The notes beneath the pieces are model-generated. The model saw nothing but the letters and a program-made list of their open reading frames with translations. It made no database searches and was not told the origin of the DNA. Made by a program: the position numbers and the translations under genes. This document shows, one piece after another, positions 7,362 to 16,957 of a DNA stretch of 64,000 nt. Each line of letters begins with the position of its first letter. Positions within the stretch are counted from its first letter, which is position 1. The stretch is from an uncultured Actinomycetes bacterium (lineage in GTDB: Bacteria > Actinomycetota > Acidimicrobiia > Acidimicrobiales > RAAP-2): NCBI GenBank assembly GCA_903924205.1, contig CAIYAP010000007.1, positions 248,001 to 312,000 of the forward strand, written 5' to 3'.

Positions 7362-9466
7362 GGCTTCGCAGGATAAGTCGTCGTGGACTCGGGAACGGTG
7401 ACGGGCAGGGAAATCTTGGTGGGCGCCAGTGGATGCGTCGCTAGATACTTAAACGTCTGAGCCACCGCGGGAGCGGCCGCCATCGCGCCGTAACCGCCTT
7501 CGCCAATGACGCAGAGCACCACGTATTTGGGTTTCGCGACCGGTCCAAAACCGACGAACCACGAGTTCGGTTCTTGGCCGGGTGAGTTTGACGCGGTACC
7601 CGTCTTGCCCGCGACGCGAAATGTCGACCAGTCGTAGCCCACCGATTGAAAGGCACCGTACGCCGTGCCGTCGGGGCTGTTGACGACGCCATACAGGCCC
7701 TGCAAGATGGGGTTGCGAACGCCGGGCGGCAAGTAGATGTGCCCGAGGACGCGATTGCCGTACACCTTCACCGGGTGGCCCGATGGACTCATCACCGCGG
7801 CTGCCACCTCCGGGGCGTAACGCGTACCACCGTTAGCGAAAGTGGCGTACGCGTTGGCCATGGCGATAGGCGTCACGGCCGTGGCGCCCTGGCCGAACGC
7901 CATTTCGATGTTGTCTCCCGTGTACCACTGGTAGTACGGGAAGGCTTTCGGCGCCTCGTTGTGCAGTTGCAGCCGCACCGCCGGCGCATCGACGCGACCG
8001 ACGACTTCGTTGGCGAGGTCGATTTGGCTCGTGCTGTCGAGTCCGTACTGGCTGGCTTCATTTTGAATCGGCGTCAACCCATACTTGGCCTGCCGAGACC
8101 AAAAGAGGTAGCCCAAGTTATAGAAGTAATAGTCCGATGATTTCGTGAGGGCCACGGGCAAGTTGATGTAGCCCGCACCGGTGGTTTCGTCATCGTGAAA
8201 CAGACACTGGTGACCCGAGAGGCAGTGAGGGACTTTGTACGTTCCGGTGTCATTCACCAACGCGTTCGCCGACAAGACGCGAGTCTTCAGCTGTGCGGTG
8301 GCCGAGATCATCTTGAAAGTAGAGCCCGGCGTATAGAGGCCCTGAATCGCGTAATTGTTAAACGCTCCAACTCGCGAGAGCTCGTTGTATCGGGTTTGCG
8401 TCAGTCCGGAGGACATTTCCTGCAGGTTGTAACTCGGGTAACTGGTCATCGCGAGCACGTGTCCGTTCGTCACATCCATCACCATGAGCGCGCCGTTGGG
8501 CGCCGGGGGGTACTTGCCCGAGCGCGGGTCGGCCACCTGACGGTCACGCAGGATCGTTGACGTCAGATACGAGGTGGCCGCTTGCTGCAAGCCGGCATCG
8601 ATATTCAAGATCAGCGAGTTCCCCGTCACCGGTGGGTTGTACTTCTGCTGGCCCAAAATGGTGCCCGCGGAGTTCACCCGCAGCACCTGCGATCCATCGT
8701 GACCGCGGAGGAAAGCTTCGTAGAACGACTCCACGCCCGATTGCCCAAAGTCGCTGCTGGCCGTATAGCCCAGACGGCCAAAGGCGGCGAGCTGGGAGGG
8801 GTTTATCGGACCCACGTACCCGAGAAGTTGCGACGCCAAGGATGCTCCGGCGGGGTAATCACGCTGCGACACGGTGACCACCGAGACCCCTGGGAATTCG
8901 CTCGAGTGGGTCTGCAAATAATTAATGAGCTGGTCCGACGCACCCACCACGATGGGGGCCGGCTGGTACGGCAAATACTGCACGTTTTTCACGATGGAGA
9001 GAATCTGCGCCTGGCTCTGCCCCGTCACCGACGACAGCGCGGCCAGCAATGCGGGATCGGCTTGCAGCTGCTGACGCGACACGCGGATTTCGCGCGTCTG
9101 CGTGTTACCAACCAGGACCGCCCCTCGTCGGTCGAAAATTTCACCTCGCGCGGCGGGGATGGAACTGACGCGATAGGAGTTGAGATTCACCGCCGCCACC
9201 GAGGACGAGTGCTCGACCACCTGCAGCTGAAAGACGCGTAACACAATGAGCGTGACCAGGGCAATCGACACCCCTCCGACGACCGCCCAGCGAACGTCGG
9301 GGCGGGCGCGCACGCTGGTGGGCTCCGCCACCAGATCGCGAAGGCCAAAGGTGCCACGCTCGTTGATGGTCGCGCCACGACCTCGGCTCGGACGAAGTGA
9401 GACCCAGGGACGCCAGCGCCGCCACCACTCGAGCGACACCGGTCGTGAGCGCCAGTTTCGGGCCAT
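7358..9466 (-). CDS. mrdA: Penicillin-binding protein 2 (elongation-specific transpeptidase)
   Basis: 702 residues: cytoplasmic N-tail, one membrane anchor (about 59-80), PBP dimerisation domain (RGEIFDRRGAVL near 107), and transpeptidase domain with SxxK at 382-385 (STFK), SxN-type SSD at 443-445 and KTG at 621-623. It crosslinks peptidoglycan during elongation with the MreBCD machinery encoded immediately upstream. Its ATG at 9466 overlaps the mreD stop by one base (TAATG). The usual partner rodA does not follow; a radical SAM gene does, so RodA must be encoded elsewhere. Confidence 0.95.
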   Translation of the reverse strand: MARNWRSRPVSLEWWRRWRPWVSLRPSRGRGATINERGTFGLRDLVAEPTSVRARPDVRWAVVGGVSIALVTLIVLRVFQLQVVEHSSSVAAVNLNSYRVSSIPAARGEIFDRRGAVLVGNTQTREIRVSRQQLQADPALLAALSSVTGQSQAQILSIVKNVQYLPYQPAPIVVGASDQLINYLQTHSSEFPGVSVVTVSQRDYPAGASLASQLLGYVGPINPSQLAAFGRLGYTASSDFGQSGVESFYEAFLRGHDGSQVLRVNSAGTILGQQKYNPPVTGNSLILNIDAGLQQAATSYLTSTILRDRQVADPRSGKYPPAPNGALMVMDVTNGHVLAMTSYPSYNLQEMSSGLTQTRYNELSRVGAFNNYAIQGLYTPGSTFKMISATAQLKTRVLSANALVNDTGTYKVPHCLSGHQCLFHDDETTGAGYINLPVALTKSSDYYFYNLGYLFWSRQAKYGLTPIQNEASQYGLDSTSQIDLANEVVGRVDAPAVRLQLHNEAPKAFPYYQWYTGDNIEMAFGQGATAVTPIAMANAYATFANGGTRYAPEVAAAVMSPSGHPVKVYGNRVLGHIYLPPGVRNPILQGLYGVVNSPDGTAYGAFQSVGYDWSTFRVAGKTGTASNSPGQEPNSWFVGFGPVAKPKYVVLCVIGEGGYGAMAAAPAVAQTFKYLATHPLAPTKISLPVTVPESTTTYPAKP

Positions 9467-9975
9467 TAGCGATGCACCACCATGTCGTCACCGATGGCCC
9501 ACCGAGCAAATCGCCCCACCGGGCGCACGAGCACGGCGGCGAGCAGCATGTTGACCACCATGGAGGCGCCCGCATTCCCGCGCCAAAAAGTACCGTCACC
9601 GAAAATGGTGGCGATGAGCATTGCCGACAGCACGCTGATCACAATGCCGAGACTGCCGACAATCGGCCCTGACCACCACGCGGCGCCATCAAGATCTCCA
9701 ATGCCTTCTTCACCGAGTCGGCCACAGAGGTACCCCACGACGGCGCCGGTCACCGCGAACGTGAGGAGCGGCGTCGAGCTCTGGGCGTCCAGCATGAAGC
9801 CGACAACGGCACCACCAATGGTTGCGTACCAGCGATTGAGAGAAATTCCGAGGGCCAACGCCCAGACCCACATCAACATGATCGTGACGTGGGCCAACCG
9901 TATCGGTGAGAACACCGATAACTGCACGGCGCCGACCAGCGCACTGGCGATGACCAGGCGAATGAGACCGGTCAC
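9466..9975 (-). CDS. mreD: Rod shape-determining protein MreD
   Basis: About 169 residues, nearly all hydrophobic, with five to six predicted membrane segments (VTIMLMWVWALALGI, GIVISVLSAMLIATI and others). It is the integral membrane partner of MreC. The open frame can start at GTG 9990, but GTG 9975 forms a GTGA overlap with the mreC stop and has GGGAG eight bases upstream, so it is preferred. Identification rests on position between mreC and mrdA, size and topology. Confidence 0.88.
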   Translation of the reverse strand: MTGLIRLVIASALVGAVQLSVFSPIRLAHVTIMLMWVWALALGISLNRWYATIGGAVVGFMLDAQSSTPLLTFAVTGAVVGYLCGRLGEEGIGDLDGAAWWSGPIVGSLGIVISVLSAMLIATIFGDGTFWRGNAGASMVVNMLLAAVLVRPVGRFARWAIGDDMVVHR

Positions 9976-10790
9976 GTACCGGGCTCCCACAACAACACCG
10001 ATACGTATCCCAAATTCGTGATGTCCGCCAGAGGTGTCAAGGTCAAGTTGTACGTCGTCGCCCCCGGGGTCACCACGATGGACGTCACTTTCGCCACCGG
10101 AATGCCGGGCGGCAAAAGATCACCGTTCGCACCCGTGGTCGAGACAATGTCACCCGGGGATACCGACTTCGAGAGCGCCACGGCGGTGACGCGAAGCGGC
10201 CGAGCATCGCCTGATCCGTAGATAACCGCCTGTGCACCGCTCGTGCCGATCTCACCGGTTATCGCCGAGGCGGCGTCAGTGATCAACGTGACGATGGCCG
10301 AGTGGCTGGTGGTCGACGTCACCGTGCCGAGAAGCCCTCCCCCACCGACGACCGGCATTCCCGGTAAGAGACCATCAGCTTGGCCGCGAGAAATCGTGAC
10401 GGTCGCGGCAAAATTCGTGGGGGAAATTCCAATGACTTGAGCCGACACCGTCGGGGTCGTCCCCACGAAGGGCAAGTTCAGCGAGGCCGTGAGACGCTGC
10501 AATTCGTTCGCTTGATACTGCTGCTGGTTGATCAGCATCTGGTCGTGAGCGAGCTGTTCGCGAAGGAGACGATTCTGCGCCACGACGTCGCTGTAGTTGA
10601 GTGCCCCCGTCATGAGGTGGCCGACGGGGTGAGAGACGAGGCTCACGGCCCAGGTGAACGGTGCCGACACGAAACGCCCCGTGCTGCGTAAGAAGTGTGC
10701 GGGCCCACCGGTGAGTTCCGCGACGGTGAAGAAAATGACACCCGCCACGACGCCCGAGAAGATTCGTCGACGAACGACGGGCGACGCCAC
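9972..10790 (-). CDS. mreC: Rod shape-determining protein MreC
   Basis: 272 residues: a single N-terminal membrane segment (about 11-28), a helical, probably coiled-coil stretch rich in Gln/Leu (about 75-103, NRLLREQLAHDQ), then the beta-barrel MreC domain (VIGISPTNF, GLLGTV, GDARPLRV, GDIVSTTG). MreC links the MreB filament to periplasmic PBP2. It starts three bases after mreB and overlaps mreD. Confidence 0.94.
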   Translation of the reverse strand: MASPVVRRRIFSGVVAGVIFFTVAELTGGPAHFLRSTGRFVSAPFTWAVSLVSHPVGHLMTGALNYSDVVAQNRLLREQLAHDQMLINQQQYQANELQRLTASLNLPFVGTTPTVSAQVIGISPTNFAATVTISRGQADGLLPGMPVVGGGGLLGTVTSTTSHSAIVTLITDAASAITGEIGTSGAQAVIYGSGDARPLRVTAVALSKSVSPGDIVSTTGANGDLLPPGIPVAKVTSIVVTPGATTYNLTLTPLADITNLGYVSVLLWEPGT

Positions 10791-10793
10791 GAA

Positions 10794-11822
10794 CTACCTC
10801 GACGGAGAGGTCTTGAGCATCCGCTCGAACACGGCTAAGTCTTCGAGGCACATGCCACTGCCGATAGCCACGCAGTTCAGCGGGTCATCCGCGACGATGA
10901 TCGGCATGTTGGTCTCCATTTCGAGACGTTGCGTCAAGCCCGCGAGAAGCGCGCCACCACCGGTGAGGACAATGCCCTGCTCCATGATGTCGGCCGCCAA
11001 TTCCGGCGGGGTGCGGTCCAGGGTCACCTTGACCGCATCCACAATGGCTTGCACCGGCTCTTCAATGGCTTCGCGCACCTGCTCGGTGGAGATAACCACG
11101 GTCTTCGGCAGTCCGGTCACCAAATCACGACCGCGAATTTCGGCGCGCATCTCGTCTTCGAGCGGGAATGCCGAGCCCATTTGGATCTTGATTTCCTCCG
11201 CCGTGCGCTCACCGAGCGCCAGCTGGAACTCCTTCTTGACGTACGACACGATTGCTTCGTCCAGTTCGTCGCCACCCACGCGAATGGATTGGCTGGTCAC
11301 GATACCGCCGAGAGAGATCACGGCGACTTCGGTGGTGCCACCACCAATGTCGACCACCATGTTTCCGGTGGGTTCGTGAATGGGCAGGCCCGCACCAATC
11401 GCGGCGGCCATGGGCTCTTCGATGATGAAGGCCTTACGCGCACCGGCAAACTCGGCCGCTTCCATCACGGCACGCTGCTCGACCCCGGTGATACCCGAGG
11501 GAACACAAATGATCATGCGCGGCTTCGCGAAACGACGTTGGTGAACACGATGAATGAAGTAGCGAAGCATCTTTTCGCAAATTTCGAAGTCGGCAATGAC
11601 ACCGTCTTTGAGCGGGCGAATGGCTTGAATGTTGCTCGGGGTGCGGCCAATCATGCGCTTGGCCTCCGCGCCCACGGCCAGCGGGCGGCCATCTTTCACG
11701 TCGACGGCCACTACGGAGGGCTCATTCAAGATGATGCCTCGACCGCGGACATAGACCAAGGTGTTGGCCGTTCCGAGATCCACCGCCATGTCGCGGCCCA
11801 GTAGTGAGAATCGATTGTCCAT
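10794..11822 (-). CDS. mreB: Rod shape-determining protein MreB (actin homologue)
   Basis: 342 residues with actin-fold motifs: phosphate 1 DLGTANTLVYVRG at the N-terminus, VVDIGGGTTEVAVI (phosphate 2) and VLTGGGALLAGL (adenosine). It forms membrane-associated filaments guiding lateral wall synthesis. AGAAGG lies five bases before the ATG, and the 70-base gap from ndk leaves room for a promoter, so mreB may begin the mre operon. The presence of mreBCD predicts a rod-shaped, laterally growing cell, unlike polar-growing mycobacteria and corynebacteria. Confidence 0.97.
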   Translation of the reverse strand: MDNRFSLLGRDMAVDLGTANTLVYVRGRGIILNEPSVVAVDVKDGRPLAVGAEAKRMIGRTPSNIQAIRPLKDGVIADFEICEKMLRYFIHRVHQRRFAKPRMIICVPSGITGVEQRAVMEAAEFAGARKAFIIEEPMAAAIGAGLPIHEPTGNMVVDIGGGTTEVAVISLGGIVTSQSIRVGGDELDEAIVSYVKKEFQLALGERTAEEIKIQMGSAFPLEDEMRAEIRGRDLVTGLPKTVVISTEQVREAIEEPVQAIVDAVKVTLDRTPPELAADIMEQGIVLTGGGALLAGLTQRLEMETNMPIIVADDPLNCVAIGSGMCLEDLAVFERMLKTSPSR

Positions 11823-11892
11823 GAAAACCTTCTAGACCCCAGTCAGCGACCGATGGCGTAAGCCTAAGGCTAGGGCACGCAGCCCCGCGGAA

Positions 11893-12306
11893 CTACTTCG
11901 CGAGCTCAGGGAAAAAAAGGGCAATTTCACGAGCGGCGGATTCGGGCGAGTCCGAGCCGTGAATGATGTTGTACTGCATCTCGGTGCCAAAGTCGCCGCG
12001 GATGGTGCCGGGGGCTGATTCGACCGGATTAGTGGCCCCCATCATGGTGCGCACGATCTTGGCGACATCCTCTGGACCTTCCAACACCATGGTGAAAATT
12101 GGCCCCGAGGTCACACCAGTGACGATGGCGTCAAAAAAGCCCTTGCCGGCGTGCTCGGCGTAGTGCGCCTCGGCGGTGGCGCGGTCAATCTGACGCAGGT
12201 CGGCGGCCACCACAGTGAGGCCCTTCTGCTCAAAACGACGGAGAACCTCGCCAATGAGTCCGCGCTGGACGCCATCGGGCTTAATGAAAGAAAAAGTACG
12301 TGCCAT
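11893..12306 (-). CDS. ndk: Nucleoside diphosphate kinase
   Basis: 137 residues beginning [16 protein letters not shown], with the phosphohistidine in NIIHGSDS (H116). It transfers gamma-phosphate between NTPs and NDPs to balance nucleotide pools. It is full length for the family. No Shine-Dalgarno is visible. TAGGCT lies nine bases before the ATG, slightly further than in the leaderless starts elsewhere in the window. It is flanked by folC upstream and mreB downstream on the same strand. Confidence 0.97.
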   Translation of the reverse strand: MARTFSFIKPDGVQRGLIGEVLRRFEQKGLTVVAADLRQIDRATAEAHYAEHAGKGFFDAIVTGVTSGPIFTMVLEGPEDVAKIVRTMMGATNPVESAPGTIRGDFGTEMQYNIIHGSDSPESAAREIALFFPELAK

Positions 12307-12333
12307 AGGGCAAACAGCCTACTTGGTGGCGCT

Positions 12334-13656
12334 CTAGCGGTGGCTCGGCAGACCGAGGGCCGCAGCGCGCGCCTCGGCCACCACGTACAAACTTCCCGCG
12401 GCGACGATCATGTCGTCATCATCGGCTATTTCTCGAGCGTGCCCCAGGGCCTCCGCCACCGAATCGTGGCGACAGGCGGTCGCTCCCGCGGTCACGATGG
12501 CCGCCATCATCACGTCGACGTCCATCGCCCGTGGTGAATCGGGAGCCGCCACGTGAAAGTCAGTGAGTCCGGCAGAGACCAGCGGCTCGACCATGTCGGC
12601 CACCTCGCGTCCGTTCAACAGACCAAACACCACACGCCGCACTCCTCCGACGCCAAATGCGCCATCCAAAGTGGCGGCCAACGCACGCGCCCCGGCGGGG
12701 TTGTGGGCCCCGTCGACCACCACCAGCGGGGAGCGTGACAGCACCTCGAGGCGGCCGGGCATGGTGGCGTGACCGAAAGCCGAACGCACCACCTTCTCGC
12801 CGATCGCCTCGCCAATAAATTCTTCGGTGGCGACCAGTGCCGTGGCGGCATTAATGCCTTGGTGCGCACCATGCAGCGTGAGCACGACGTCGTCGTAGGT
12901 CGCGCGCGAGGTACGAATGGTCAGCACACGTCCTCCCACCGCGACGTCATTCGCGAGTACATCAAAATCACGACCGAGACGGATGAGCGGGCACCCCAGT
13001 TCATCGGCACGAGCACTCGCTATCTCGACCACGCGAGGGTCAGTGGTGGCCAGCACCGCGGTCCCGGCCGCGCGGAAAATTCCGACCTTGTCGCGTGCGA
13101 TGTGCTCCACCGTCGGGCCCAAGATGGCGGTGTGGTCGAGGTCAACGTTGGTGAGAACGGACACCGATCCGTTAATCACGTTGGTGGAGTCCCAGGTGCC
13201 CCCGAGCCCCACTTCGATGACCGCGACTTCGACGCCCTCGTCCGAGAAGTGCAGCAATGCCGCCACGGTGAGGATTTCGAACCGAGTCAGAGTGATACCC
13301 GTCACCGATTCGAGGTCGCGCAGTCGTTGCAGCACGAGAGTAAGGGCCTCGTCGCTAATGGGCTCGCCGTTGACGCTGATGCGCTCGTTGATGGCGTGAA
13401 GGTCCGGCGAAGTGAAGGTGCCGACCGCCAGACCCATGTCGCGGAGAAGTGCGGACGTCAGTGTGCTGGTGGTGCCCTTCCCGTTGGTGCCCGTGATGTG
13501 AATCACCGGGTAGTCCATCTGGGGGCTGCCGATGGCCGTCAAGGTGTCAATAATCGGCTGCAAGGTGGGAGTGGCGGCGCGATTAGGCGCCACTCGCTCA
13601 AAGTCGACGTGAGATTCGAGCCACGCGACCGCGTCGCGACGTTCCGCGAGGCTCAC
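12334..13656 (-). CDS. folC: Folylpolyglutamate synthase / dihydrofolate synthase
   Basis: 440 residues of the Mur ligase fold. The ATP-binding loop is HITGTNGKGTT (about 53-63), followed by TSPDLHAINERI and the C-terminal VVDGAHNPAGA motif. It adds glutamate to folates and probably makes dihydrofolate as well. The GTG start at 13656 lies two bases after the clpX stop, so it is in the tig-clpP-clpX transcription unit. FolC commonly follows valS or clpX in Actinobacteria. Confidence 0.94.
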   Translation of the reverse strand: MSLAERRDAVAWLESHVDFERVAPNRAATPTLQPIIDTLTAIGSPQMDYPVIHITGTNGKGTTSTLTSALLRDMGLAVGTFTSPDLHAINERISVNGEPISDEALTLVLQRLRDLESVTGITLTRFEILTVAALLHFSDEGVEVAVIEVGLGGTWDSTNVINGSVSVLTNVDLDHTAILGPTVEHIARDKVGIFRAAGTAVLATTDPRVVEIASARADELGCPLIRLGRDFDVLANDVAVGGRVLTIRTSRATYDDVVLTLHGAHQGINAATALVATEEFIGEAIGEKVVRSAFGHATMPGRLEVLSRSPLVVVDGAHNPAGARALAATLDGAFGVGGVRRVVFGLLNGREVADMVEPLVSAGLTDFHVAAPDSPRAMDVDVMMAAIVTAGATACRHDSVAEALGHAREIADDDDMIVAAGSLYVVAEARAAALGLPSHR

Positions 13657-13658
13657 GT

Positions 13659-14912
13659 TTAACTCGCGCGCCGCGAGCGGGGCTTCTTGAGATCGAGCAC
13701 GGGCTCGGCGGTCTTGGCCACCGTCTCGGCCGTCACGATGCAGCGCGCCACATCGGTGCGGCCCGGCAGGTCGAACATAATGTCGACCAGCACGTCTTCC
13801 ATGATGGCGCGAAGTCCACGAGCACCGGTGCCACGAGCGAGAGCGAGCTCGGCAATGGCCTCGAGTGCTTCGGTCTCAAAGACGAGCTCGACGCCGTCGA
13901 GCTCGAAAATCTTTTGGTACTGACGCACCAGCGAATTCTTCGGTTCGGACAACACCGCAATCAGCATTTCGCGCGTCAGTTGGTGCACCGCACCCACCAC
14001 GGGCAAGCGACCGATAAATTCGGGTATCAGGCCGAACTTCATGAGGTCCTCGGGCAGCGCGTGCTTGAAGAGCTCGCCGGTGTCTTTGATCTCGGCTTCG
14101 ACGGGCTGGCCGAAGCCGATGCCCTTCTTGCCACGACGACGCTCAATGATCTGCTCGAGACCGGCAAAGGCCCCACCGCAGATAAAGAGCACGTTCGTGG
14201 TGTCGATGGAGATGAACTCTTGGTGCGGGTGTTTGCGACCACCTTGAGGCGGCACCGAGGCCACGGTGCCTTCCAAAATCTTCAGCAGTGCTTGCTGCAC
14301 ACCCTCTCCCGACACGTCACGCGTGATGGAGGGGTTTTCGGCCTTGCGAGAAATCTTGTCGATCTCGTCGATGTAGACGATGCCGCGCTCCGCGCGCTTG
14401 ACGTCGTAGTCCGCCGCCGAGAGCAACTTCAGGAGAATGTTTTCGACGTCTTCACCCACGTACCCCGCTTCGGTGAGAGCGGTGGCGTCGGCAATGGCGA
14501 AAGGAACATTGAGCATCTTGGCGAGGGTTTGGGCCAGGAAGGTTTTGCCGCAACCCGTCGGGCCAAGCAGGAGGACGTTTGATTTGGCGACTTCGACGTC
14601 ACCGTCGCGGCGGGGGCCGGACTGGACCCGCTTGTAGTGGTTGTAGACGGCCACGGCCAAAATCTTCTTGGCCTCGTGTTGCCCAATGACGTACTGGTCC
14701 AAGAACTCGGCAATTTCGCGGGGCTTCGGCAGCTCTTCGAGCAGCGGCTCGGGAGCATCACCCAGTTCTTCGGCCAGAATGTCGCTGCACAGCTCGATGC
14801 ACTCGTCGCAGATATACACGCCCGTGCCCGCAATAAGCTTGCGAACCTGTTTTTGCGTCTTTTGACAGAACGAGCACTTCAGGCTGTCGCCCGACTCACC
14901 GAATTTCGCCAT
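13659..14912 (-). CDS. clpX: ATP-dependent Clp protease ATP-binding subunit ClpX
   Basis: 417 residues. An N-terminal C4 zinc-binding domain (C13, C16, C35, C38) is followed by an AAA+ module with Walker [12 protein letters not shown], Walker [11 protein letters not shown], and the pore loop AGYVGEDVE. The C-terminal domain follows. It unfolds substrates and feeds them to ClpP, which is encoded just upstream. GGAGGAA precedes the ATG. The cluster tig-clpP-clpX is the classical order. Confidence 0.97.
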   Translation of the reverse strand: MAKFGESGDSLKCSFCQKTQKQVRKLIAGTGVYICDECIELCSDILAEELGDAPEPLLEELPKPREIAEFLDQYVIGQHEAKKILAVAVYNHYKRVQSGPRRDGDVEVAKSNVLLLGPTGCGKTFLAQTLAKMLNVPFAIADATALTEAGYVGEDVENILLKLLSAADYDVKRAERGIVYIDEIDKISRKAENPSITRDVSGEGVQQALLKILEGTVASVPPQGGRKHPHQEFISIDTTNVLFICGGAFAGLEQIIERRRGKKGIGFGQPVEAEIKDTGELFKHALPEDLMKFGLIPEFIGRLPVVGAVHQLTREMLIAVLSEPKNSLVRQYQKIFELDGVELVFETEALEAIAELALARGTGARGLRAIMEDVLVDIMFDLPGRTDVARCIVTAETVAKTAEPVLDLKKPRSRRAS

Positions 14913-14976
14913 GGCCGTTCCTCCGACATTCGCCCGCCCGAACCATCTTACGGTTTGGGTGGCCCAATTTCGCGGA

Positions 14977-15585
14977 CTACACGCGCTTGGTAATGACCTC
15001 GTCGATGATGCCGTACTCCACGCATTCCGCTGCCGACATGATGAAGTCGCGGTCCGTGTCTTTCTCGATACGCTCGAGTGACTGGCCGGTGTCCTGCGCC
15101 AAAATCGTGTTCAAGATCTCTCGCAAACGGAGAATTTCACGGGCCTGGATTTCGATGTCGGAGGCCTGACCGCCGACGCCGCCCCAGGGCTGGTGCAGCA
15201 AGATGCGCGCATTCGGCAAGGCGTAACGCTTACCCTTCGCACCGGCGGCCAACAGCACCGCCGCCGCCGAGGCCGCTTGGCCGAAGCAGAAGGTCGACAC
15301 GTCGGGCTTGATGAACTTCATGGTGTCGTAGATCGCGAGCAGGCCCGTGATGTCGCCACCGGGAGAGTTGATGTAGAGGTGAATGTCGCGGTCGGCGTCT
15401 TCGGACTCCAAGAACAACATCTGCGCACAAATCAGATTGGCCACCGCATCGTCGACTGGCGTGCCGAGGAACACGATGCGCTCCTTCAGCAAACGGCTGT
15501 AGAGATCGTATGCGCGCTCGCCACGCGTCGAGGACTCCACGACGGTGGGCACGAGGTAATTGTTAAAGCGCAGGTTGGGGTTCAT
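14977..15585 (-). CDS. clpP: ATP-dependent Clp protease proteolytic subunit
   Basis: 202 residues starting [19 protein letters not shown]. The catalytic triad is visible as S106 (FGQAAS), H131 (ILLHQP) and D180 (DTDRD). The frame is open to 15672, but that would run deep into tig. The ATG at 15585, ten bases after the tig stop and preceded by GGTGGAAG, matches the family. Only one clpP is present here, whereas many Actinobacteria have a tandem clpP1-clpP2. Confidence 0.96.
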   Translation of the reverse strand: MNPNLRFNNYLVPTVVESSTRGERAYDLYSRLLKERIVFLGTPVDDAVANLICAQMLFLESEDADRDIHLYINSPGGDITGLLAIYDTMKFIKPDVSTFCFGQAASAAAVLLAAGAKGKRYALPNARILLHQPWGGVGGQASDIEIQAREILRLREILNTILAQDTGQSLERIEKDTDRDFIMSAAECVEYGIIDEVITKRV

Positions 15586-15595
15586 AGCTTCCACC

Positions 15596-16924
15596 CTATT
15601 CAGAGTCGGCTTGGTTTTCGTCGAGCAGCGCACGGTCGATAGTGGCACCCTGCGCGTCGACGTAGGCCACATTCTCGAGCAACCAGCGCGAGGCCTTCAT
15701 TTTGGCCACTTCGGACACGAAGGTGACGTGGCGGCCGGTGGTGGCGAGGTTGTCGCGAAGGACGTCCGGCGAGACGCTCATGGACTCGGCGGTGGTGACC
15801 AACTCGTCGTCGATCTCCTGCGGCGTGGGCTCGAGGCCCTCGGCGCGCACCAGGGCGCGAAGTGCGAGGTCAATGCGCGACGCGCGCAGAGCGTCCTGGC
15901 GGAACATCTCAATGAGTTGTTCTTCCGTTTGGCCCGTGATCTGCAAGAAGGTGCCCACATCGAGGCGCTGCTGTTCGAGACGGTGGCTGAACTCGTGAAT
16001 ACGCGAGTCCAGTTCTTGGGCGACGAGTGACTCTGGCACCAGTTCTTCGGCCACGAGGTCGGACAAGGCCACGAGGGCGTTGTCACGACGACTCATCTGC
16101 GCCTCAATGACTTTGCGACTGGTCAGCTGCACGATCAGACCATCACGCAATGCCTGCACGGTGGCGTACTCGGTGTTCTCCTCGACCCACTCGTCGGTGA
16201 GCTCCGGCAACACGCGCTCGCGCACCTGCACTAAGTGGAATGACCAGTTCATGTCGTCACCACCGGGACCACGGCCCGTCAGGGCCAGGTCTTCGCCGGC
16301 CTTCAGGCCGAGGATCATCTCGTCGAGGCCGTCAACCAGCGCACCGGAACCCACGGTGTACGCAAAGTCGGGAACATCCTGAGCGCTCTCGGGGTTGGCG
16401 GGGTCTTCCACGTGCACGTTCATCGTGACGATGTCGCCACTCACGATGGGGCGATCTACGTCGGCGAGGTGCGAGTCAGTCTCACGAAGTCGCGTGACCT
16501 GAGATTCGACTTCGTCGTCGCTGGCAAAAGGTGACGGCAAGGTGACCTCCAGGCCACGGTGACCGGCGATGTGCACCTCGGGGCGAACTTCCACCACGGC
16601 GGTGAAGGTCAGGTCACCGTCATCTTCGCCGCTCACGATGTCAATGGTCGGTTGGTTGATGGGGTCAATCCCCGTCTCCGACACTGCGCGGGCATAGAAG
16701 TCGGGCAAGGCTTCGCGCAGCGTCTCGCCGCGAAGGACGGCGGGACCGCCGATGTGATTGATCACCACTTGGCGCGGCGCCTTGCCCTTTCGGAATCCCT
16801 TGACGTTGATCTGTTCGGCGATGGCCGAGACGGTGGCCTCGCTCGCCTTATCAATCTCGGTGGCCGAGACCGTTACGGTCACGGTGGTGTGGTTATTTTC
16901 GACGTTCGACGCGGTTGCCTGCAT
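15596..16924 (-). CDS. tig: Trigger factor
   Basis: 442 residues. The N-terminal ribosome-binding domain carries the signature [11 protein letters not shown] (about 44-54). It is followed by a diverged FKBP-like PPIase domain ([13 protein letters not shown] region) and a long helical C-terminal domain. It is a ribosome-bound chaperone and folds nascent chains with ClpXP encoded in the same operon. The PPIase domain lacks an obvious full set of FKBP active-site aromatics, so isomerase activity is uncertain. No Shine-Dalgarno is visible; TAGTCT lies nine bases upstream of the ATG. Confidence 0.94.
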   Translation of the reverse strand: MQATASNVENNHTTVTVTVSATEIDKASEATVSAIAEQINVKGFRKGKAPRQVVINHIGGPAVLRGETLREALPDFYARAVSETGIDPINQPTIDIVSGEDDGDLTFTAVVEVRPEVHIAGHRGLEVTLPSPFASDDEVESQVTRLRETDSHLADVDRPIVSGDIVTMNVHVEDPANPESAQDVPDFAYTVGSGALVDGLDEMILGLKAGEDLALTGRGPGGDDMNWSFHLVQVRERVLPELTDEWVEENTEYATVQALRDGLIVQLTSRKVIEAQMSRRDNALVALSDLVAEELVPESLVAQELDSRIHEFSHRLEQQRLDVGTFLQITGQTEEQLIEMFRQDALRASRIDLALRALVRAEGLEPTPQEIDDELVTTAESMSVSPDVLRDNLATTGRHVTFVSEVAKMKASRWLLENVAYVDAQGATIDRALLDENQADSE

Positions 16925-16957
16925 AGGAATGAGAGACTAGTTGTCGGTCGCGGACCT

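Noticed and set aside
5988-7376. 462-codon plus-strand open frame
   Set aside because: Antisense to the TIGR03960 radical SAM gene, whose motifs are clear.
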